Part shown: positions 11,295-22,118 of the stretch, one piece after another
Layout of the letters: every line of letters begins with the position of its first letter
Numbering within the stretch: the stretch's first letter is position 1
Source: Pardosa pseudoannulata
Lineage: Eukaryota > Arthropoda > Arachnida > Araneae > Lycosidae
DNA: 64,000 bases
Assembly: GCA_032207245.1 (NCBI GenBank)
Contig: CM063510.1
Coordinates: 46,550,692 to 46,614,691 of the forward strand
Direction of reading: 5' to 3'
Program-made: the position numbers and the translations under genes
The notes under the pieces: generated by a model
What the model was told of the DNA's origin: nothing
The model's input: only the letters and a program-made list of their open reading frames with translations
Databases searched by the model: none

Positions 11295-11873
11295 CCTCCT
11301 CCACTATGGCCCACTGCAAGCTAATACCACTGTGTGGAGGAGGTATGGCTTATCGAGGTCAGCGATGGCAGACGATAAAATTGCATTGACAGAGGATAGT
11401 TTTTCTCCAAACATCAAAGACAGTCACTGCAGTACTGGCCTGATGACGACCCTGGACGATAGTTCACGGGTTGCATCCACACATTGGGTCATTAAATGAT
11501 CCGAGCGTGTGAATGCGTCATTAAAGTGTACTGCGCATTTTAGTAGCGCATCTGGCTATCTTCAATGCTTAGAGAAAAACCGCTCCGGAAGCCATCCTCC
11601 TCCAAGGCCATTTTATCTTCTGCCATCGTCGACCTCGAAAAGCCATACCCAATCAACACAGTGTTAATGACTTGCAGTAGACCCTAGAGTGGAGGGGCCT
11701 TCAAAGACAGCAAGCATGTGCTACTAAATTGCGCAGTAGATACAGAACGCATCCATTGGCGGCTTATTTAGTGGCCTGGTGTGTGGATGTTACCAGTGAA
11801 CCATAGTAGCAAAGTCGCCTTGAGGGCAAGCACTGATCAATAATGGATCATAATGTAGAGAATGTGGAGGAGG
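11295..11873 (+). mobile_element. Foldback MITE copy A, split by an inserted copy B
   Basis: First half 11295-11423 (CCTCCACTATGGCCCACTGC to CAAAGACAG) and second half 11701-11873 (CAAAGACAGCAAGCATG to TGTGGAGGAGG) join to give the same order as copy C at 18567-18855. The interruption is copy B in reverse orientation, bounded by TCAAAGACAG on both sides. No coding capacity. Confidence 0.8.
11424..11700 (-). mobile_element. Foldback MITE copy B, nested inside copy A
   Basis: 277 bp, minus strand: GGCCCCTCCACTCTAGGGTC at the 11700 end, then GGTATGGCTTTTCGAGGTCG, GATGGCTTCCGGAGCGG and GCATCCACACATTGGG, collinear with the other copies. The end at 11424 stops inside the element, lacking about 35 bp of terminal sequence. 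It is flanked by the 10-bp direct repeat TCAAAGACAG (11414-11423 and 11701-11710). Confidence 0.85.
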
Positions 11874-12290
11874 TTTAATAGATAATGGCTATGTCTTGGT
11901 GAAGTGACGTCACAATACGGTAACTATAACGCCATCTGCTGTAAAGAATACTACAGACTCGGTCTTATTGATGCTCAAAGCCAGTTGCAGTTATCTGATT
12001 AACAGAAAGTTTAATTAGGAACATAATAAAAATTAACATGTTTACGTATTAGCAAATACTACACCTATATAATATACAAGGGATTAAAAAAAAGCGTACG
12101 TGAAATCTACAAAATTAATAACTTAAAAACAAAATCAAACCACAACTCAAAAGAGGAATGAATAAGCTAAATCTGAGTAGGAGTCTGTAAATTCACTTTT
12201 ATAACAAGGTTTTTGGAGTTAACTTCTTTTGCTTGTGTGTTTACATTATCTCTACTGCCCCTTCCCTTCTTCCAAGGTCTAATATTATTT

Positions 12291-12575
12291 GATCGGACGA
12301 TGGACTAATGAGTAAGGCACTGCTCTTAGGAATCCGAGTTCGTGGGTTGAAATGTTCGAATCCCACTGTTTGCATTGATGTCCGTATCCGTACGGATTCG
12401 TCTTTGCCAGATTAGGGACAAATGGTAGGAGGGCACTACTCCTCGATACCGGAGTTCATGGGTTCTATTCCAGCAGTTGACAGGGTTATTTGACAGGGTT
12501 ATACGTTAAGCAGTAGGCCCCGGTATCATTAGCCCTTCTGCAGCAAAAAAGTAAACCTTAGCGCTCCAAACCATA
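12291..12575 (+). repeat. tRNA-derived SINE family 1, copy with a second head
   Basis: Two head segments in tandem. The first has CGGACGATGGACTAATGAGT, a box-B GTTCGAATCCCAC at about 12355 and ATGTCCGTATCCGTACGGATTCG. A second head at about 12420-12475 then runs into the body GCAGTAGGCCCCGGTATCATTAGCCC, ending GTAAACCTTAGCGCTCCAAACC. A further tail scrap (CTGATTAGCCCTTGTGTAG) follows at 12613-12635. Confidence 0.75.
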
Positions 12576-12651
12576 CAATATACGTATTTGGATTTAAGCT
12601 GTAGATCTTGATCTGATTAGCCCTTGTGTAGAAAATTACACGAAGAGACAA

Positions 12652-13834
12652 CAAAACTGGTATAGGCATGCATAAGCAAATAAAGAGATAAGGAACTAAT
12701 CAGAATACTGTTCTGCGGTCGGGAACGTCTATATAAGACAACAAGTGTCTGGCACAGTTGTTAGATCAGTTACTGCTGATACAATGACAGGTTATCGAGA
12801 TTTAAGTGAGCTTGAAAGTAGTGTTATAGTCAGCACACGAGAGATGAGGCATAACATCTCCAAGGTAGCGAGGAAATTTGGATTTTCCCATACGACCATG
12901 TACCGTGAATATCGGGAATTGGGTAAAATGTCAAATCTCCGACATCGCTGTGGCTGGGACCAGTTCGAGTAAGAACAGAACCAACGACGATTGGGGAGAA
13001 TCATTAAACGTTACAGAAGTGCAACCCTATGCATATTGCTGCAAATTTCAATGCTGGGCTATGAACAAGTGTCAGGCTGGAAACCATTCAACGAAATATT
13101 ATCGATAAGAGTTTCGAAGCAGAAGGCCCACTCGTGTACCCTTGATGACTGCATGACACAAAGTTTTGCGCCTCGTCTGGGCCTGTCAACACCAACATTG
13201 GACTGTTGGTGACTCGAATCACGTTGCCTGATCTGACGAGTCTCGTTTCAAATTGTATCGAGCGGATGGATGTGTAAGTATGGAGACAACTTTATGAATC
13301 CATAGACCCTGCATGTCAATAGGGTAGTGTTGGACATGGCGGAGGCTCTGTAATGATATGGGACGCGTGCATTTGGAGTGATACAGTACCCTTGATACGT
13401 CTAGGTACGACTCTGACAGCTGACACGTACGTAAGCAACCTGTCTGATCACCAGCACCCATTCATTTCAATTGTACATTCTGATGGACTTGGTCAATTCC
13501 AGAAGGGCAGGACAACTCCCCACACGTTCAGAATTGTTATAGAGCAGTTCCAGGAACACTTTTCTGACTCTAAACACTTCCACTGGTCATCAAAATTCCC
13601 AGCCATGAACATTATTGAGCATATCTGAGATGCCTTGCAATCTCAGAAGCGTTTAGAAGGGATCTCCACCACCTCGTACTATTAGAGATTTAAGAACAGC
13701 CCTTCAGGATTCTTGGTGTCATTTACCTCCAGCACATCTTCAGACATTAGCCGAGTCCATGAAGCGTTGTGCCGCGGTACTTCTGCGTGCTCTCGGGGGC
13801 CTTACATGATATTAGGCAGGTATACCAGTTTTTT
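12652..13834 (+). mobile_element. Tc1-like transposon, decayed
   Basis: About 1.18 kb bounded by inverted AAAACTGGTATA (12653-12664) and TATACCAGTTTT (13821-13832). It carries a full-length but broken transposase on the plus strand. Confidence 0.8.
12784..13809 (+). pseudogene. Tc1-family transposase pseudogene
   Basis: A DDE-superfamily cut-and-paste transposase relic of about 342 codon-equivalents, the normal Tc1 size, now spread over three frames. The N-terminal paired-type HTH is seen in YRDLSELESSVIVSTREM and VARKFGFSHTTMYREYRE. RCG then a frame change leads into GRIIKRYRSATL. The first catalytic Asp survives in SDESRFKLYRADG, preceded by a stop where Trp is expected. MIWDACIWSDTVPLIRLGTT precedes a block reading VHSDGLGQFQKGRTTPHT. 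Tc1 relatives have QDNA before TPHT, so the second catalytic Asp is lost. NIIEHI then a stop replaces the usual W. It ends ESMKRCAAVLLRALGG. Clearly dead. Confidence 0.88.
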
Positions 13835-13839
13835 TTTCT

Positions 13840-14715
13840 CTTTAGCGTAGCACTCCAAACCAAGAATATCAGATCCAACATTACGTTCACCATACATCAG
13901 TTTTGATAATAGCTGCATTTAAGATTTCCCCGAAGTAGGAAAGATGTTGGCATAGAAGCGATGTCATCTTTAGCAACAAAATATTTTTTTTTCTTAATAG
14001 CTTTATAAATGATCTTCTTTATAACTGAATATTCTTATGAGTAAATACTTTATTACATATTCCTTATGGGAGTTTTGCCGGAGTATGAAGAGTATTTCGT
14101 ATAAGTTAGTTTCACATAAATGAGTTTCCAGTCTATTTAATTCTTACTGAATCAAGAGTAGCATCTTATAATAAAGACGGTTCAGCTAAAAAAATAATAT
14201 ATCTCCTTAAGGGGATAAATCATCTATAAACCTTCAAAAATTTTATTTTATTTACGTTTTAAAAATCTCTAGATATTTCTGAATTATTTATAAAAAGCCC
14301 ATTGAATTGTTTGAATTACTACCTGTAAAAGTATACAAGCTTTGCATTTAACACTGTTGAAAATCGTATACATTCAGCTGAAATCAAAGCAGAAATTTCA
14401 AGATTAGAAGTTAGCGAAGTTAGAATAAGCGCTAGGAATATTACTAACACAGGTAATTTACAAAAATAAAAGGATTTTGTAAGTAACTGGACAGTTTTAA
14501 ACTGTTTTAATATAATTTGATAATTAATAATTTTCAATACAATTAACTAATGTATATTGAAGAATTTTCAAGCCTACTCAGATAGATTCGGAAAGCATAC
14601 ACAAAAACCTGCGATTAAAAAACTTTTTTCAGATGTAACTGGCAATATAAATAGATATCTTTATGCCAAACAAGGCTGCTAAGCTGTTACTCATTTAGCA
14701 CCTTCCGTGGAGCAC
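13840..14715. other. Non-coding stretch, nothing recognised
   Basis: AT-rich. No supported frame or repeat boundary. Confidence 0.45.
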
Positions 14716-14728
14716 GTGTAGTTTAAAG

Positions 14729-14909
14729 TTTGGTTTGATTTGGAGAGCTACGGTCTACTTTTTTGTTGAAACACGAGGGCTAATAAAACCGTGACCTACT
14801 GCTTAAAGTCGATTCCGAACGGCTACGAACATCCATGCCCCATTGGGATTCGAACCTACGAACTCAGGTACCGCAGATCAGCGCCCTAACCATTCGGCCA
14901 TCGTTTGGA
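14729..14909 (-). repeat. tRNA-derived SINE family 1, full copy
   Basis: Minus-strand copy from CCAAACGATGGCCGAATGG to the CAAACCAAAC tail, with intact-looking box A and box B. The flanks GTGTAGTTTAAAG (14716-14728) and GTGTAGCTTAAG (14912-14923) look like a diverged target duplication. Confidence 0.88.
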
Positions 14910-14944
14910 AAGTGTAGCTTAAGGGATGTTACGTACTGAGTACC

Positions 14945-15292
14945 ATTGCCATCTCTGGGTCCTCGTTATTTAGAAAAGGGACCATTCAGAACACCTTTAA
15001 TTGATCTGCCACTTCCAGAGGTAATGTTTGAGAACTAGAAGGACATTGCGATCTCGAATCTATTTTACGTGCCAGTAATAAATACGGCGAATTTAGATCT
15101 GCTCGAGCCTCGATCTCGTTACCCAACAGTCGTGAAATCACTGGCTATAGCAACTTAGAAAATACGCTCTGATTCAGCAATGAGGATCGAATTCACGACC
15201 GTTGGTCGGTGCCTTCCTCAGTGGTAAGAGCACTGGTCTTATAAGACCAATGGTAAGACCAGTGCTCTAACCACTGAGCTATAGTAGCTTAT
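14945..15292 (-). repeat. SINE family 2 (tRNA-like head, (CAA)n-tail type) with internal palindrome
   Basis: Minus-strand body typical of the family: TACGTAAAAT-like, GTTCTCAAACATTACCTCTGG, and AACGAGGACCCA near the 3' side. The 5' head (15180-15292) begins TAGCTCAGTGGTTAGAGCA, a box A, and ends at GTCGTGAATTCGATCCTC, a box B, but an inverted duplication of the D-arm sits between them (see findings). Confidence 0.65.
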
Positions 15293-15498
15293 CTGATAGT
15301 GATTCAAATATTGCTAAAAATAGCAGTCAATGGGGCAGTTTACAAATTTAATGACGATCAAGTTGATCAAATCAATATTATTTAAAAATTGGCTTTCAGA
15401 ATTGATAATAACGTAAGATTATTTACATATAACACTGATCAATAGCAAATTCATTCCTTTGAAATCTACGTGAAGATGTCTACGTTAGAGGCTTGTAG

Positions 15499-15501
<3 letters not shown>

Positions 15502-15533
<32 letters not shown>

Positions 15534-15551
15534 AAAAAAAAGAAAAAAAAA
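15502..15551. repeat. Poly-A tract
   Basis: About 50 bases of A with two G interruptions. Confidence 0.97.
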
Positions 15552-15897
15552 ACGAGTCAAGATTGCTACGGAAGTGGAAATATTAAAAAAAGATGGGATG
15601 CTGCATGTATCCGGACAAGTTTAAACTAATTTAGAATAGCTTTTAAGGAGGCTTTAATAAAAATATATGAAGTTTTAATTTTAAATGCAATTTACGAAAA
15701 ATAGTGTTTTTTGAACTTGCGCCCATTCTAAGTAAAATACTATTGCACATATTGTTTTCAAAATTTCACAGTAATTATACGCATATAATGAAACTCTACC
15801 TACTTTTTTCGTTGTTGTTTATGATTTTTTGGTATTTACAGTATAAGATACCGAAATTTAATCATCCTTTTACCTGTTTTGAAATTTTAATCTCATG

Positions 15898-16850
15898 GTA
15901 AGATTTCTGATACTTTTTATGATTAAAAAAAGGGTAGAGAATTATACCTAATAATTATTGTTTACTGAAAAGTAAAAATTATTATTGAAATGCACTTTGT
16001 GCTGTCACAAGTTTGCGCACAGCATCTCAGAAGAGTTTTAAAATATTTAAAACAAAAAGGTAGAGAATTATATAGCAAATAATTATTGTTTACTGAAAAG
16101 TAAAAATTATTATTGAAACGGAATTTGTGGTGCTGCAAGTCTGCGCACAGTATCTCAGAAGAGTTTTAAAATATTTAAAACAAAAAAGGTAGAGAATTAT
16201 ACCTAATAATTATTGTTTACTGAAAAGTAAAAATTATTATTGAAATGCACTTTGTGTTGTTGTAAGTCTGCGAACAGTATCTCAGAAGAATTTTAAAATA
16301 TTTAAAACAAAAAAAGTACAGAATTATACCTAATAATTATTGCTTACTGAAAAGTAAAAATTATTATTGAAACGGAGTTTGTGGTGTTGCAAGTCTGCGC
16401 ACAGTATCTCAGAAGAGTTTTAAAATATTTAAAACAAAAAAGGTAGAGAATTATACCTAACAATTATACTTGCGTACAGTATCTCAGAAGAGTTTTAAAA
16501 TGTTTAAAACAAAAAGGTAGAGAATTATACCAAATAATTATTGTTTACTGAAAAGTAAAAATTATTATTGAAACGGAGTTTGTGTTGTTGCAAGTCTGCG
16601 CACAGTATCTCAGAAGAGTTTTAAAATATTTAAAACTAGAAGTCACTTTGCACTTTATAAAAAAGAAGATAAAGTAAGATTTCTGATACTTTTTATGATT
16701 AAAAAAAGGTAGAGAATTATACCTAATATTTATTGTTTACTGAAAAGTAAAAATTATTATTGAAATGCTCTTTGTGTTGTTGCAAGTCTGCGCACAGTAT
16801 CTCAGAAGAGTTTTAAAACATTTAAAACAAGAAGTCACTTTCCACTTTAA
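15898..16850. repeat. Minisatellite, about 127-bp unit, seven copies
   Basis: Units start at 15933, 16059, 16188, 16315, 16442, 16516 and 16708. Each begins GGTAGAGAATTATACC, contains TTTACTGAAAAGTAAAAATT and TCTGCGCACAGTATCTCAGA, and ends TTTTAAAATATTTAAAACAA. The fifth unit has lost about 53 bp. The leader GTAAGATTTCTGATACTTTT recurs at 15898 and 16673, so a higher-order unit was also duplicated. Confidence 0.95.
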
Positions 16851-16859
16851 AAAAAATTT

Positions 16860-18560
16860 ATTTTTCAGAAGGAAAGTAAATTTAATTACATAAATAAGTA
16901 TAGAGATCCAGTGCTGAAAATTCCATGTATTTATGAAAATAAATAAAAAAATGTATAAGTCGAAAAATAAGAAAAATTCTTCCGTTTTTATACTTTAAAG
17001 GTCATGTGACCCCTTAATGAAAATAATAAAATGAATAGTTTCAAACTTTCAAAACGCTAACGACAAAAATGCTTAGCTGCAAACCACGACAAGCTCTTCT
17101 GTCATCTCGGAATGAAATAGTAGGATTCTATAAGTCATATCGATATTTATAAAGTTTTCTCATCGAGAGAAGAGAAAAAATCGTTTGGGTAGATTCTCAT
17201 TCGTGACGAGTCACTGAAGAACGCCTCTGGTTTCTGACGTCGTCTCGGAAATAGGTCATAAAAGAAAAAAAGAGAAAAGAAAACGAAAGCGATGAAAATA
17301 GAAATTTAAATTAATTGAATGGATAGGAACGGCTCATAAATTGCGTATCCCACGCTGTAATGAAATTATATATTGTCTGGGGGAGAGGAAAAACAGAAAT
17401 TAGCAACACACTTTTGAAAGAGAGGACATGTCATTATTAACGTTCATGGAGCTTATTTTTGGCGAATGACACCGAATTTGTTGATCGCTTTAACTTGTGT
17501 GTCAGTTGGTATCTTGAAGTCAATTTTCAGCTACTTTCCAGACTAATTAGAGATTTGAAATTTTGCCCAACGGTTCAATTCCTGCGACAATAAATTCAAT
17601 CATAAAAAAAAAGACAGATTGGAGAAAAAATAAAATCAGTCTGGTAAATGCAAAAAACTGTTTAACTTACTTGGAATCACAATTGCAGGGATTTTAAACT
17701 AGTGTCGCCATCTATTTGCAAGCGTAATAATTAAAACCTCAAACGAAAATTATATTTTTAATTCAATTTTTATCGTATTTCTTGTTAAGTAAAAGTGGTT
17801 TTGTTAAATACTTTTTATATTTTAGTTATTTAAATGACAAAATGCGCTAGGAAGTATTTATTAAACTTTAGTCAAAGATTATAACACAAGACGTGAAAAG
17901 TAAAACGAAAAAGAACATATTTTCAATATAATTGTCTTTATAAAGAGCTGTAGCTAGCACATTTTTAAATTTTATATTCTAGTGGTCAGTCTAAAAATTT
18001 TGCCGCCTACGTGCACGTACGCTTTCCACATCTTTTAGCTCCGGCCTTGAGCATAAGTACCTCTGTTGTACTTTATATAAATTTGTTATTAGCAAATTAA
18101 AATTCTTTTAAAACCTCGTTTTAATTTAAATTAAAATATAAAAAAAATAAATATATTTTTATATTTTTATACATATTTATCATAACATGTTCCCTTCTTT
18201 GTATAAGAAAAAGTTTGAAAAAATATTTAGTAAAATTTTTTTTCTGTTATATTTTGCATATGCAAAAATAAAGTATTTTAATTTCAAAGAAAAGCAGCAT
18301 AACGAAAAACTCAAACGAAATTTTTACTCTTTAGGGCATTTTTAGTACTTTTCTTGTTAAATAAAAGCGATTGTTTAAAAAAAAACTTTTTTATATTTTA
18401 TATGTTCTGTGACTTTTCAATTAGTACTCCTAATTCGTAAATTCTTCCACCATGAGAAGCCGTTTAAAACCCCTCGTTTATAAAACAGAAATTTTAATTG
18501 CATTTCCTTCACTGTATTTGGCTGAACGTGAGCTTAGTGCAGTTTCTGGTTGATAGTCTA
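16860..18560. other. Non-coding stretch with an old direct repeat
   Basis: No gene supported. Similar roughly 95-bp blocks at 17733-17826 and 18306-18405 share CAAACGAAA, TTTCTTGTTAA(G/A)TAAAAG and CTTTTTATATTTTA. Confidence 0.4.
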
Positions 18561-18566
18561 AAGGTC

Positions 18567-18855
18567 CCTCCACACTATGGTCCACTGCAAGCCATTACCA
18601 CCGTGTGGAGGGGGTATGGCTTATCGAGGTCGATGATGGCAGACGACAAAATGGTCTTAACGGAGGATGGCTTCGGAAGCAGTTTTTCTCCAAAGATCAA
18701 AGATATCCAGATGCGCAACTAAAGTGCGCAGTAGACCCCATGGACGAAACCTATGCACTCGGCTCATTTAGTGACCCAGTGTGTGAATGCAACCTGTAAA
18801 CCATCGTTGAAGGTCACCATCAATAAGTGGTGATCAATTGACCATAGTGTGGAGG
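18567..18855 (+). mobile_element. Foldback MITE copy C (best-preserved)
   Basis: 289 bp with perfect 16-bp terminal inverted repeats CCTCCACACTATGGTC (18567-18582) and GACCATAGTGTGGAGG (18840-18855). A third GTGTGGAGG at 18603-18611 can pair with the left end to make a short hairpin. Internal landmarks: GGTATGGCTTATCGAGGTCG, GGATGGCTTCGGAAGC, AGTGCGCAGTAGAC, GGCTCATTTAGTGACCCAGT. No plausible protein. Confidence 0.9.
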
Positions 18856-19297
18856 CTACATAAGAAAAGAAATAAAACTGAACACGGAAATTTCCAAATG
18901 GCGTTAACGCTATTGAGACCCAACATTAACAAGTTGTTAATACTCTGCTAGCCTCACTCATCTCATTAATTTTTATTATTTGTTATTGATTTTATGCTTT
19001 AAGTTTTCAATAAGAAACTTTTTACTACATTTGATGGCCGCTTTATTTCTTTGCCTATCCTGTACATGACATACGATATTCACTTCTAAGGTTTTATACG
19101 CTTGTATGTCACGTAGGATACACAATGAACTATATTGATATTAGGTTTGGAAGAATATTCCCAACGCAGATCATGCATGTCGTACGAGGAGACTAAAATG
19201 GGAATCCAACGTCTTGGGGTATAGCTGGACATCCTACTCCTGGAGATTGTATCAGGGAACTGGACCTCCAGATTGGAAGTTGGACACGGGGTTAACA

Positions 19298-19985
19298 ACC
19301 CTGCCCTGTATAAAACCTCCTGTTGTGAAGTCTTTTACTAGACTTATTGAAATTAACCAGACTACTGACGAGAGACGACTTGGACTCTGAAAAAAACCCT
19401 GCCCTGTAAAAAACCTCCTACTGCGAAGTCTTTTACTGAACATATTAAAATTAACCGGACTACTGACTAGAGACGACTTGGAAACTGAAAAAACCCCTGC
19501 CCTGTATAAAACCTCCTACTGCGAAGTCTTTTACTGGACTTATTAAAATTAACCAGACTACTGACTAGAGACGACTTGGAAACTGAAAAAAAAAATGCCG
19601 TGTAAGAAACCTCTTACTGCGAAGCCTTTTACTGGACTTATTAAAATTAATCGGTCTACTGACTAAAGACAACTCGAAAACTAAAAAAAAATCCTGCCCT
19701 GTAAAAAACCTCCTACTTCGAAGTCTTTTACTGGACTTATTAAAATTAACCGGACTACTGACTAGAGACGACTCGAAAACTAAAAAAAAATTACCCTGCC
19801 CTGTAGAAAACCTCTTACTTCGAAGTCTTTTACTGGACTTATTAAAATTAACCAGACTACTGACTAGAGACGACTTGGAAACTGAAAAAAACCCTGACTT
19901 GTTAAAAACCTCTTACTGCGAAATCTTTTATTGGACATATTAAAATTAACCGGACTACTGACTAGAGACGACTTGGAAATTGAAA
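19298..19985. repeat. Minisatellite, about 97-bp unit, seven copies
   Basis: Units begin with CCCTGCCCTGTA-like text near 19303, 19395, 19493, 19593, 19692, 19793 and 19889. Each reads CCTCCTACTGCGAAGTCTTT, ACTGGACTTATTAAAATTAA, then GACTACTGACTAGAGACGAC. Homogeneous, so probably recent. Confidence 0.95.
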
Positions 19986-19989
19986 AAGG

Positions 19990-21100
19990 AATAGAGATTG
20001 GTATTAACTGGAAACTAAAGGTTTCTAGTCGGGTAGAATGAAAAAAAGACTTAAAAAAGACCAGGGCCATTCAAGGGCTTTAATGTCAACGATGATAATG
20101 ATAATGATGGTTCTAAATAGGTAGATAGGCAGATAAATCAGGTATAGATAATATTCAACAATAGTTTAATATTTTGGCATAACTGTTAGGGGAGAGGGGC
20201 ATTCGAACATTTTTTTCTTGTAAACGGAGCAAAAGTGTTAGGGAACCTGTGGTGTATACAATAATTCGGCTCTGTACCCATGCGACCATCATTCGTCCCT
20301 TATAAATTATTAGTATTATTAGAGAGGAATAAGAAAATAAGGTCTCCTACATTTCTAAAATGTTTTTCAGTATTATGGTGTTGCTTTAATTTTACCGTTC
20401 TTGCACACGATTCTAAAAAGGCGTACGTTTCAAGTTGCCTCATATTTGCATCCGTATCAACGCTTTTGTTTGCGTGCTTAACCTTAACTAGAGGATAACA
20501 GACAGTGCTTGTTGTGTACTCTTTCCTCAGAAATGAATTATTCATGGGCTTTAAAACGAGAAAAATATATTTCTCGGTATTCCGTGTCTGTGTGACGGCA
20601 TATTTCCTATCAAAAATTATTACGTTTTATTAAACCAAATGCAGTCTTGTTTCATGTTTAAATCCTGTTTTGATATGTTAAGATTTGTAAATATATTCAT
20701 AATAAATGGGTAAAATGTATAAAATTAACAAATTGGAGACAATGATAAAGCACATTTAAGGAGGCATATAGAAAACGCATTTGGAAATTATTAGCTTAAA
20801 GTTATCTAACATTTTGTATGCATATACATTGACGCGTTAGCAAGATAAACGCTTAAAAAATTTAAAAATTTAGAAAATTTACAATAAGAATTTGAAATAA
20901 ATTTTAGTTTTGAATTTGAATTAAAAATTCAAAAAATCAGAAGTTTAAAAACGTTTTAAAAATTAGATAACTTTTTAAAAATACAAACTTTTAAAATACT
21001 TTAGTGTTTTTAAACTGTTTCTGACCAACTAATTTTCCTGAACAGGAAATAAATAAAAATTCGCATCGCAATAAAATGGTAAAAAAAAATTTAATGCACA
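19990..21100. other. Non-coding stretch, nothing recognised
   Basis: AT-rich, no supported gene. Confidence 0.45.
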
Positions 21101-21104
21101 TTAA

Positions 21105-22118
21105 TCAGCGGACGCTTTGAGCTCCTACGACACAGCTCCGAGATTCGATCCCCGGGCTGGGCAAGGTTGACTCAGCCTTTCATCCTTTCAGTGGTTAGAT
21201 GAACTGAGGACTAAGCATGCTTGGGAACTAAACAATAGGGGTTCCGCGTAAGATTGACCACCTAACCGGAACATATGCTTCGCACCCCAGGGCCCTTGGT
21301 CACGTAAACCAGCGGTTCTTAACCTATGGGTCGCGACCCAAAATTGGGTCGCGAAGCATATTTCTTGGGTCGCGCTGAGTCGAACCAAAAAAGTTAGTAA
21401 TACACCAAATGATAAGTAATAACAACACCTCCTAGAAGAGTTATTCCCTAATACAATGCTCCGGTAGTGACACCTTTTGGTGAAAATTGAAAGCGCTACC
21501 GATCAGCTACTTTTACTTTCACTTCTAAGAAACCAGGGATTCCCCGTTGTTTGTAAACATGTAAACAGAGAATAACAGATTTTACTCGTGTGAATAAAGA
21601 GGTAATAACGAAAAGCTTTTTTGTCTTATTATTAATAGTGGAGTGATCAAGCTGCAGTGCGTATTGTAAAATTGTAATCACCCTAATAATGACTTGCATT
21701 TAAAATTTAAAAGACTTAACATATGTATTGATATTTCGTTTTTTTATGAATAAGTTAAAATGTCAATTATTTTCAAAAAGTTATAAATATATTTTAATTT
21801 GGTCAATAAAAATTATTAAAAACACTTGATTATTAATTAAATTTTCCTTGGATCGAAAAGTACTTTTGTTTATCTTTATTATTAAAAAAATAAATAAAAA
21901 ATTTGTAAGTTAAAAAAAATCATCATCGTAGGATTGAAGATTTTTTAAAAATACGCTCTAAAATAAAGCAATGAAAAAATTTTGACTTTTGGGTCGCGAC
22001 ATGAACATATTTCTCAAATTTGGGTCGTGGCTTAAAAAGGTTAAGAACCACTGACGTAAACGGAGATTAGCACCGTAGGCCCTGGCTCCCTAAGGGTTGT
22101 TGCTCCGAGGAGTTTAGT
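21105..22118 (+). repeat. SINE-like repeat family 3, split by a hAT insertion
   Basis: Left part 21105-21309 has a box-B-like GATTCGATCCCCGG, then TTGACTCAGCCTTTCATCC, GGGAACTAAACAATAGGGGT and GATTGACCACCTAACCGGAA. It resumes after the hAT at 22062 with GGAGATTAGCACCGTAGGCC and ends near GGGTTGTTGCTCCGAGGAG. Only one copy is seen in this window, so its ends are approximate. Confidence 0.6.
21310..22053. mobile_element. Non-autonomous hAT element, SPIN/Charlie-like ends
   Basis: 744 bp. The left end is CAGCGGTTCTTAACCTATGG followed by GTCGCGACCC; the right end read inwards is CAGTGGTTCTTAACCTTTTT, with GGTCGCGACATG slightly further in. It is flanked by a perfect 8-bp duplication ACGTAAAC (21302-21309 and 22054-22061), diagnostic for hAT. 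No hAT transposase domain inside. The CAGYGGTTCT…GTCGCGACCC end is the type known from SPIN and related Charlie elements. Confidence 0.9.

Noticed and set aside
15933..16835. CRISPR-like array
   Set aside because: Units are contiguous tandem repeats of about 127 bp without unique spacers, in a eukaryotic context.
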